This document shows positions 1 to 10,800 of a stretch of 64,000 bases of DNA, piece after piece. Each line of letters starts with the position of its first letter. The stretch's first letter is position 1. The position numbers and the translations under genes were made by a program. Origin of the DNA: Hydractinia symbiolongicarpus (Eukaryota; Cnidaria; Hydrozoa; Anthoathecata; Hydractiniidae); the NCBI RefSeq assembly GCF_029227915.1, contig NC_079888.1:9345001-9409000 (forward strand), in the 5' to 3' direction. The notes beneath the pieces were generated by a model that was not told the DNA's origin, did not search any database, and saw only the letters and a list, made by a program, of their open reading frames with translations.

Positions 1-394
1 AACTGCATTGGTTAAATTTAGCCGCCTGCAACCACGAGCTTATAAACGGACGTGAGTATACGATGTGGGCAACTTATTAATTGATCAGGAAAATGTGAAT
101 ATAAAAACTGAATGAATGTGATTTTAAAGCATCATTTAAAACTAATAGAATGTATAAAGATCATCTACTCATCTGACATAAATATTTATGAAATTCCTTT
201 ACGGTTTATATAGAACATGTACGATTAGATCTTTTATTTTTCGAGGAAAAGATCAGTTTACGTTTTCTGCAACATTTTTTAATCCACAGTTCTTATAGCA
301 GTGCTATACAACTAACTTCATATTAATAGTAGTAGTTTCGTGGGCTGTCTATATGAAATCAGTCTAAGATTATTTAACGTTTGGAAATTTCCGT

Positions 395-579
395 TATGTT
401 CTTCTGTCCATGGATGTACATCTATGTTATGTTCTTCTGTCCATGGATGTACATCTATGTTGTGTTCTTCTGTCCATGGATGTACATCTATGTTATGCTC
501 TTCTGTCCATGGATGTACATCTGTCCATGGATGTACATCTGTCCATGGATGTACATCTATGTTATGTTCTTCTGTCCAA
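395..579. repeat. Nested 33-bp / 18-bp minisatellite
   Basis: A unit of about 33 bp containing TTCTGTCCATGGATGTACAT repeats several times. Inside the array the 18-bp core CTGTCCATGGATGTACAT is itself repeated three times in a row. Both periods are multiples of three, so several frames stay open on both strands and give repetitive 60-110 residue translations. No promoter, splice or domain evidence supports coding, so I treat it as non-coding tandem DNA. Confidence 0.85.
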
Positions 580-3549
580 AGGTTATGCAATGAACTAAAG
601 GTCAATTTTTATTTGTACATTCACCAGAAACTACTGAACGCCAAATTGCAATTGTGTATGCTCCCATTATAACTAACACTGTATTTTACAGGTGTTTCTT
701 ACTAGCTCATGTTGGCTACTACTTGTGAAAACCAAATTCACGTGTTAGCTTGCTTAGTTAGTTTGGAGTGGCAGTCAGAATTAAATTTCACTTAAGTCAC
801 GTTTGTCGTGAAGGATGCCTTTTTATTTTTGCATTCGGTCGTTTTTTATTTTTTTTACTTCAGTTGCTTTATTTTCAAGAATTTCAAAAATTTGCTTACA
901 AGATGTTGTTTCAAGCGTAAACCCTCCTCTGTTTTTAAAAGCTAAACTGCTAGTCAGTTTTATACTTTTCCCTGATATATTGCAAACGGGATACATTGCT
1001 AGATTTAACGATCGCATTTGCAATTAAGGAAAACATACAGTCAGATGAACCTTCCTCAATGATATCATTCATTTTTGAGCAATATTTGAAAATTAACAAC
1101 ATTTTCTCTTCAAATTAAAGTGACCTAATTCTATCCGTTGTGCATGCCTACGTTTTGCTACCGAGTTACCGTGAATTTAAGCAGTATTGCGGATTGTCTA
1201 CAGATCTTGACAACGTTAAAAAAACATGAAAAAAAATCAGGTTATATTAGATCTTGGAAACCTTGAATATTCTTCATTCTCTGAACAGGAACCTTAAATT
1301 CTTGAAACATGAATATATCCAGAATCATTTCTGTCTAATTATGAAACATTGTTACGTAGATAAATGTTTCGTTTGCACTGATTTAAATAATTATTTTTTC
1401 ATAAGTTTAAATGTTCCACGGTCATTGTGTAACTACATATTTTTGCGTCCGTATGCTCTGGGTTGAATATTGTAAAAATTGGAGTAACCATTCTTTGTCC
1501 GTTCTTTGTTAGTAGGAAATAGAATTTTGTAGGTTTGGGTGCCATTTGGCAGAGTATGTGGTAGAATATGTTATTTTTTACCTAAATAATTTATTATTTT
1601 AAAAGATTGTATTTAATTTAGGTTGTCTTAAGTAACATTTTTTCTCTCTATAATTGTAACTTTTTATTTTTTATTTTATTTCATGTTATTTTTTTCTTCT
1701 CTTTTTGCTACAGTCCTATTTTTCTTTCGTGATGTTTACAAATATGAAAATGGATTAAATGGACGAGAAACTTTACGTAACTACAAAATTCATCTTCTAA
1801 TAAACCTTTCCCGAATTTCCCAATTATGTCAAACTCAATTGAAGATACTAAAAATGATTATATCCCTAAGTTCCTTAGCAAAAGGTAAAACAAATTACCT
1901 AATTTCGTAAATATTCGCTAAGTGTCTCAATTGCGAGCTGAAAATTACGGTTAAACCCTTCATATAGCCGAGCTTTCTAAGAATATATCTCCTTTTCAAA
2001 ATAATTACTTTCTTCAAATCTAAATAAAATCCAACCAGAATATTATATTGCTTTGTATTGTCATGATAATTTGATATTCTATCTGAAAATCCTTATTTGA
2101 AGAGCATAAAACCAGTTTTAAAATTTCGGATGACGTCATAATTATTTTAATTTATGAAATTCTGGTAAGGTGTATTGTAATATTATTTTCTAGCTATGTC
2201 GGAAAGTAAAATTTAATGACGCATGAAACACCTATTACCTATTCGCAAAAAATGTCTATATTTTCTAAATTGCGAAATAAAAGTATATAAAAGTGTATAT
2301 TTTTTGTAAGCTAGATAAATTTCGTATCAAAAAGTGTAAATAAGACTTACAAGGTGCAGTGCAGTAGTGACACTACAAGGTGCAGTCATTTAAAGTGTAT
2401 CGTATAAAAACCACACTAATAAAAATTATTGCATTTGAGCATAAAATAATGTCTCTTTTTTGCTTTTTAAGGTCTAACTGCGGAAAGTTTCTTTTCATGC
2501 TTTTCTATTCTAATTCTTTACCTGTGATAAACCTTAACAATTCAGTTTTAAAAAGAAAATAGACAACATTTGAGACCTCAGTATGCCCAGAGCATTAATA
2601 TTTTATTTTTTTTCTCCATATTAATAAATGATTGTACCTTTTAGCCTAAAACGTTGAGATGTAGCAAGCAAAATTGTTTATTGAGACACGAGATTTAAAC
2701 TTTGTAAAAAACTTTATTGAAAAAAACTGAGAAAAAAACATTTTTGTTTTATACTTTCCCTTTTTTCATCTTTTTTCAGGTAAAAATTTATATTTTTTAT
2801 TTCGGACAAATATTCTATGAATTATAAGCTTTCCAATGATATAAAACCAAAAATCAAAGCGGAATATATCTGCAAGAAATAAAAAAAGAAGCCGAAAAAA
2901 ATAAATTTGTCAAATCATGCTGACAATAAATCCTTAGCAACCATTCTGCTTCGTAGCCGCATTTGTGGCGATAGTTGTCAAGGATACCATTACTTAGCAT
3001 TATGACAAATGATTTGCATGATCACAGCGATGCGCTTTTTCTCAGCTTAACAATACATCAATTTAACGAACACATAAAACTATTTACTCCTATAGCATCT
3101 CCGCAATATATGTATTGCTTTAAAAACCCTTGGGATTCATTGAATGCATGCTTTTATTCAAAGCACTTTGATTACTTTAAAGTATAACCCTGACTGGTTT
3201 CTACTGCTTATTTAAAAAAATCTGATCAGCTAGGTCAAACTACAAAAAAACTATGTGAGAACTATAATTTTAATCAATGCTACCTAATATATTACCTAAA
3301 GGTTTTCGAATTTCCTCTACGTATATTGAAAATACGTTTGTCTTATAAAGTGTTACCAGCATATTTCAAAGGCTGCTTATTTGAAAGAAAAATATAGTAA
3401 ATCTTGTTCTCGACAAGGGATTAAAAAAAGAAAAGCTTAATTCTCTTGTCACAAGCCTGGTAGCCGGCAGATTCAAAATGCCATCTGGAACTGCAAAGTT
3501 TGAGTTTTTATGACTTATCTAACGGTGTATTCTTCCTAAAATATGTAAT

Positions 3550-3693
3550 GCTCACTTTCAGCTTCGCAGGCCCAATTAGGGTCAGCCTTCTACCGGTCTA
3601 TGGGGACATTCACTCGTCCATTTTGAAATTTGCGCCAAGGGGGGTCGAAACACGGTCTCAAAGCGCCAGAGTTATAAATATGCTGCGGCGCCA
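3550..3693 (-). repeat. Diverged SINE-like copy
   Basis: This shares the same ordered blocks as the better copy at about 37.9-38.1 kb: a CCCAATTAGGG block, a block with CATTCACT.GTCCAT, a B-box-like GGTCGAAAC/GTTTCGACC block, and a GGCGCC end. Read on the minus strand it starts at GGCGCC and ends near CCTAATTGGG. The internal promoter boxes are more degraded than in the other copy. Identity as one repeat family is seen by eye; the tRNA origin is inferred from the other copy. Confidence 0.5.
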
Positions 3694-4759
3694 AAATATT
3701 CTTAGCACGGTTAAGATTGATCTAAGAATGTAAACAGGTGTAAACTTCCTCTTATGGTGCTGACAGACAGACTAGATGTGGGGAAGAAATATTTCAAATG
3801 AAATTTAATAAAAGACATCAATGATAGAATACACGTTGAGAAAGAAAAAAACAAATCATGCCTAGTTTCATCTATATTATAATACCCGTATACGTCTGTC
3901 TGTCTGTCACGCAAAATGGTAGCTTAGCTGCGCAGGTAGCGAGACGCACGCAATGCGGTATAAAAAAGACGGTCAAACCCGTGGATTTTTCCACGGGCTA
4001 ACGACTAGTCTTAAATATTCTGTTAGAGTTAATTCTTACAAGAAAACAAGTATTTTTCTAGCTAGGTGTAGGTAACTAGGTAGCAAGATCGTTGTCAAAA
4101 CATTTCTATCTATTCTATAGTTTAGTTGACACCTTTAATCATCTTGGAATTTAATGTGTTAATTTCGCATCAGCTGAAACCAATAACTGTGCCGTAAACA
4201 AAATATTTTTCATATATTCCGACGGTGGGAGATGTAAATATGGTTAAATATGTTCTCGAGCAGGCGATAAAGTATGGTTCTAATACTCTTTATGCATCCA
4301 ACCAAGTATAGTTGCATTCTGATGCTCCCATAATGTATAAAAAATTATTTCTGCATTTGCATACCGACTTCTTCTTTTTGTTTGCCTTTAGATTCTGATA
4401 ATAGCAGTGTCTTAATTAAAGTAAATTTGAGGCTTTTCAGATGCAAGCATAAAAATTCTTTGGCACTCACGTTTGTTCAAAAATTGCATGATTGTCAGTA
4501 GTAAACTATCTTCGATACAGCATGTATTTCACGTGTGTAACAGCTGCCCTTTCTAGTTTGCATGTCGGATTTGGTTTGTTGGAAGAAGTTTGTATTAAAC
4601 AGTATTTTAACAGCAATTAACAATTAACCAATTGCTTAGAATATCTCTAGTTCTATGTGGAAACCAGGTCAAATCATACAAGACCAACAGGAAAATGTTG
4701 AAGAGATGAGAAAGATGTAATTTACGTAATTTAATCTAAAAAGTTGTACTTAGGTGCGG

Positions 4760-4765
4760 TATAAA
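4760..4765 (+). promoter_or_regulatory. Possible TATA box of receptor gene
   Basis: TATAAA lies 47 bp upstream of the ATG at 4812. Spacing would give a short 5' leader. AT-rich DNA makes chance TATAAA common, so support is weak. Confidence 0.25.
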
Positions 4766-4811
4766 CAGCAACAGAAAAAAAAGTATTAACTACAGTTAGG
4801 AGAATTTTAAA

Positions 4812-7800
4812 ATGAAATTGTTGTTATTATTTGCGCTTTTCGCCTGCGCCCAAATGGAGTTTATTTACATCAAGAGATTGCCCACTGGAGATCTGTTGCG
4901 CAATGTTGACCGTGCAAAATGTAGAGGGTTTAATGGTAGTCCACTTCCTGGAAATATGTGTCAATGCCCTCTTTTGGCAACGTTTTACAATTTATCAAGT
5001 TGGAATAACGGAAAGGAACTTTGTCATGAAGGATTGGGAAATTCTGGTGAATATGCATTTAGTTAAAGAAATTTTTTAGTGTAAATTTGATAGCCAAAGT
5101 TATACAACTTTAGAAAGTGTTGGACTTCAAATGCCTTTGTTTGCTCAACTTTTTTTTATAAAGAAACAAAAATATCCCTGGGAACTAGGCTGCTAGTATC
5201 TGTTAAAAATTGACTACACTACAATATTAATAATCCGTGACCTAAAAGGTACATTCAATTTTCATTTTAAAATAAAAACAAATTTCAATTTTTTTATCGA
5301 TTTTTCTTTTTTAATTCAATACAAAAAGAAAATCTCAACTCAATTTTCGTTTTTCGTTTTCAAATCAAAAAACAAAAAAGAAACTTCATATTTTGGCAAA
5401 AAAGTACGCTCTCCTTCGCAGACGTTTTTCTTCCCACAAACCCAAGGATTACTTTGGGTCATTTGGTGCTAATAATCCCAAAATGTAATATCAATTTTTA
5501 AATTTCTGATTTTTGAGAGAATTTTAAGTTTAAAATTAAATCAAATTTCGTTTAAATTAAAAATTGAATTTAATTTCAATTTTTGATTCTTTATTTGAAT
5601 CAAAAATTGAAATTCAAGTTCAATTGTTAATTGTGATTTAAATAGAAATTTGAAAATCAAAAGTAAATTTTTGATCGTTGAGTTAAATTAGAAATTGAAA
5701 ATCAACTTCGATTTTTAAATTAAATTAAAAAAGGAAATTCGATTTTATTTTTTTTCTGAAGAATAATCACTTTTTTATTATAATTAGCGGACAAGGATTT
5801 ACGCAAATAATGATACGTCTACTTACAATGAAGAAGGGTCCTTACACCTAGCTTAAACTGTGGGCCAGGTTTTAAACTTTTTCCGAGAAGGCTGGTGTGA
5901 GAAAATCTTCGAACATTTCAAAAATTTCGGAATCAAGCTACAGATTTATATGTCATCGATTTGGAATTAGGAAGATTTCTAAAACAATCTTATGAAACTA
6001 TATTGCGCTTGAAACGTCGCATTGCTTAGGTTGGATCGAAACGAAAAGGCAAATTTAGTGCATTGATTACTTAGTCGATGTTTTGATAATATGTTTAAAA
6101 GAGAATCTTACAGCAGATTCCCGCTCAGTGAACAGAAAGGTTCCGTATAGAGAACTTAAAGCGTCACAGGATTTCTCGCAATGGATACATAACACAAATT
6201 TTGTTACGAACAATTTATATTTAGGTATCAGTGCGTCTTCTCTGGTGGTTCTGGGGTGCAGCTTTTGCTAAAGCTTGTCCAACTCTATTATGGCTAGCAC
6301 GTATATTGTCTCTATTAGCAATATGCCTGGTCATCATTTTCCTCTCATACGTTGGACCAACCGTAAATAAATAAATTTGGTCAATGTCAGTGTATTAAAA
6401 TAGTGAATAACAAAGTTCATTTATAGAGACGCTGTTTTATTCAAATTATTATATATAACTGAAGTAAATGTAATAATGTCTTATACATACTTCTGGAACT
6501 GTCGTTGCTACAATGTGTTCTAAATGGGCTTGTGAAACTCTTGGCGGCAATCCATTTTCTTTTTATTGACTTCACGGAATAACCTCTTTCTCCTGGAGAG
6601 ATATTGTTTATCTCTTCATAAGTTTTCTTTTCAGGAAAAAAAAGAATTAAAAATTTTATTCATGTCTGTTTCTGTGATAAGACAAACAACATTTAACTGA
6701 ATCCTACGAATGCTATACAACACTTGACACTTCACGTCAATTGATCTGATAGGCCAGAATTATCACATGACTTGTCACATGATTTGTTAGTCTTTTAGGC
6801 ATTTATGAGTTAAAAAATTTCAATTTTCTATTTAAACCAAAATTGTCAATTGAACTTGAATTTCAATTTTTGATTCAAATCAAAAATCAAAAATTGAAAT
6901 TAAATTTAATTTTTAATTTAAACGAAATTTGATTTAATTTTAAATTTAAAATTCTCTTAAAAATCAGAAATTTAGATATTGATATTACATTTTGGGATTA
7001 TTAGCACCAAATGACCCAAAGTAATCCTTGGGTTTGTTGGAAGAAAAGCGTCTGCGAAGGAGAGCGTACTTTTTTGCCAAAATATGAAGTTTCTTTTTTG
7101 TTTTTTGATTTGAAAACGAAAAACGAAAATTGAGTTGAGATTTTCTTTTTGTATTGAATTAAAAAAGAAAAATTGATAAAAAAATTGAAATTTGTTTTTA
7201 TTTTAAAATGAAAATTGAATGTCCCTTTTAGGTCACAGATTATTAATACTACATTCATACAATATTAACTCAAAAATCAAAAAACACAAATTTAATTTCA
7301 TTTTTAATTTCTATTTAAACCAAAATTAATAATTGAACTTGAATTTCAATTTTTGATTCAAATCAAAAATCAAAAATTGAACTTGAAATTCCATTTTTGA
7401 TGTAAACGAAATTTGATTTAATCTTCAAATTTAAAATCAAAATTAAAAATCAAAAATTTGGAAAAAGATATTACATTTTGAGATTTTTAGCACCAAATGA
7501 TCCAAAGTAAGCCTTGGGATTGTAGAGAAAAAACGTCTTTCATTGGAAAACAAAGTATAAAATTTTCAAAAAAAATGCCATTCGGAAAGCGTGTATTTTT
7601 TGTAAAAAATGTGTATTTAAAACAATTCTTTTGAATAACAACTTTTTGGTTTATATTTCTATCTTTTCGTATTTTCTTTCTTGCAACTGAACTTAAAATG
7701 ATGTATGTGTTAACAATAAAGTAGCGTACTTGAAGTTTTGTTACAACAATACGATATAGCTAAACATCTTGATTTAACTCTTGTCTTATGTACATAAGCA

Positions 7801-10800
7801 TTTACAGTTAAAAATAACATGTTCACAATAAAAGACCATATCTATATAAACCTAAGGCAATTTTGAACCTCTACGGTATAATTTACACCATAAAAAAAAT
7901 CTGCGCCAATAATGCTGGCTGAAAATGTAATGATATCTGTTAAAGGGATTACGGAACGGGCAATCGGATTTGGGATGTACACAAAAATCGTTTATGAGCA
8001 CTGAGGGCAAGAAGAGCATCTTAAATCATTTTAAATATCATTTCGGACATTCAAGTAACTGAAGAATGCCAGAAACATTTCCAATACATATTTGGTACAT
8101 ATAATTAATGTGATATAAACATTGACCCTACAGTTAACCAATCTGACAAAAAGATTTCTCAAATTTTGCATAGACGCGTAAAAAAATAGCATAAAAAGTT
8201 GTTGTTTAGAATGCGAGAGGATAGTAAGTATATATACATGTCGGGGAACTTTCTTGAATCGTTTATTAGCCTTCTTTATTCTTGTTTCAGGGTGTTATCT
8301 TTCCACAGAATCATCCCACAACCACATTCAATTTCTGCAAAATAAGACAACAGTTGAAACGTTACGAAACACACCGGATTGTACCAACTTTGCTTACGTC
8401 ATCTCACGTATTGAAAAATGGGGATTGAGAGGGTTTGTGAGGGTGGCTAATGGTGAAAATTACGTTGAAGCATTGAGGCTTACTAGTCTTGGTGCTAATA
8501 AAATACGATTGTTGGTGAGTATTTGTTAATAATATGTCACCTGACCCCCCTTTTTTCTCTCTAGTGCCGTATGGTCTGTTTTTAAAAAAATACTAATACT
8601 GACATTGCAGGTGTCGTTTTAAAATTTCTGATAAGGAGACATGTACACGTTAGGAAAGAAAGTGAATTCTAATACAGGATTATAAGCCATGTTATAAAAA
8701 ATAATTACTTAAATTATTTTTATGTTGTAGGGGAGAAACTAATAAACCAAAAAAAATGTGTATCATGAAACAACTATTTCACTTCAACTCATGACACTTC
8801 TATCTATATAACTCTCCATCATAGATGTTTTTCTCCATCCTTGTTATCGTTTTACAAAAAATCATTTTATTAGTTCATAGGTGATGGAATTCCAAAGGAA
8901 TTGGAAGGAGCGTTGTTGAGGATAACATTCACAATCTGTGGTCAAACCAAATGTATTCTGCTGAAGGTACAAGGAGAGCAAAAATGTAAGTAAAAAACAA
9001 ACAAGCAAAGGAATGAAGTTTAACTGCAAAAGTATCACTAACAAAGTTAAAAGGGGTTTTAAAGTATTAAAGATCTTTAGAAGGATGTTGCCATCAGAGT
9101 CATAGCTACCAATTGCAAGTTAGCCTCACATTCAGCCTCACATTCGCAGAGACTAGGAATGTAGGACTGGGTGTTTTTGTTGCGCAGCTGCCATTGACTA
9201 AGATAAAGCAAGTCATTTTTCTCATTCCTTTATGTTAGAAATAACAGAATAAAAATAAATGATTCCTGTTGATATACATTATCATTTCGAAAGAAAGACA
9301 AAAATGTAGAAAAAAATAAATTTCAAAAGCATTCTATGGTACCAGATTGTTCCAAATGTTCGATATAATCGAACGTTTGAAATAATCTAGTACCAAACTC
9401 TATTTTTTCCTTGAACAGAAAGAAAAAATAAAATAACAAGAGAGCCCCCTCCTCAATATTTTGCAGAAAAATGTTTTTTCAGATCTGGTATCTGACTGTA
9501 AACTCTTTCGTTTGTGCACGACTGGTTTTGAACTACAATGCGAAGACTTTAATTCAATAAAAACATTCGATTTTTTTCTGCGTGATTGTTTTAAAAAATG
9601 TAACATATTTTTCCTTTTTTTCGAAAATCGCGTAATTACTGTGGTGGCTTCACATGGCCATCCTAAGGCATTTAGAGAGCTCCCAAATGAAAAATTTTTT
9701 AGGGATTTTAGCCTCTCTCCCCCTATATTAAAAGATTCTCGTTGCGATCCCTGTAAATTAAATTTTTGATTAATTATAGGTCAATATTCGTCATTACAGG
9801 CATTATGGTTTGTGAAAATCATACCATCTATAAGAAAATCTAAACTCAAATGTGAGGCCTGGTTAGTCCTAGAGGATTTTCCTTTGGGAGGTTTTAAAAC
9901 ACATATCTTTGTAATTACTATAGAATTAAGACTACGTTAGAGAAAGTTTATATAGAATATAAAAAGACTTAAAAAATTTAATAACATTGAAAAATAGTTT
10001 ACAATTAGTTTTAACCTATTAAACAATGTTTAATGGTTTGCTTTTATGACATCTTTCTTTCAATACATTTCGTAGTAATAGTACAATAATTTACTTTTAG
10101 GGACTCGAGGTACTTCACTACCAACCTCTACACCAACCTCTAAACAAACTGCATCTGTAACCACGACTACCTTCCCAGATACTACAAGTGTTGAAACAAC
10201 AGAGTATACAATACATACTGGCAACAACACATCAAGTATTGATACAACGCTATCGATCCCCACAACTTTATCACCAACCTCTACACCAAAGCAAACTGCA
10301 TCGGTAACCACGACTACCTTCCCAGATACTACAAGTGTTGAAACAACAGAGTATACAATACCAACTGACACCTACACACCAAGTATTGATACAACGCTAT
10401 TGATTCCCAGAACTCTCCCACCAAAAGAAAAATCAACCGGTAGACCAACTGTGACGAATACAAGAAAACCATCTCCAACAACAAAAAGTACCGCGGTATA
10501 TGAATATTTTGGCTAATTTGTACTGATTTTTTCAGCAGCTGCGCGAAATTTAGTACATAAATTTAACACAAAAACTTATTAGAGTACGTGCAAAAATATG
10601 CTACAGTTTATATCACAGAAAAGCTAGCTTTTTATCTCTATTTTTTAAATCAAGAATTTTACGCAAATTAATACGCACGAAATATTGTTTTATCCGCTAC
10701 GCGAAAATTACTACGAACAAGGTATTCTAAATCAAATGCTCTTACGCTAGCCACTTCTACTTGTATAGTTTTTAGAAGACAATAAAATCACTTCGTTAGT

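Larger units (their letters stand above)
1..4759. other. No gene recognised; AT-rich intergenic DNA
   Basis: Only short open frames without recognisable motifs or convincing splice context are present on either strand. The stretch holds a nested minisatellite near 0.4-0.6 kb and a diverged SINE-like copy near 3.55-3.69 kb, both listed separately. A short run of TCTG units lies near 3895-3908. I see nothing else that can be supported. Confidence 0.6.

Noticed and set aside
8254-8290. Signal peptide starting at TTG 8254
   Set aside because: It has no in-frame ATG; the hydrophobic reading is the polypyrimidine tract of the acceptor at 8290.
10060-10371. Minus-strand ORF rich in Val and Ser
   Set aside because: It is the shadow of the Thr-rich stalk exon on the plus strand and simply mirrors its duplication.
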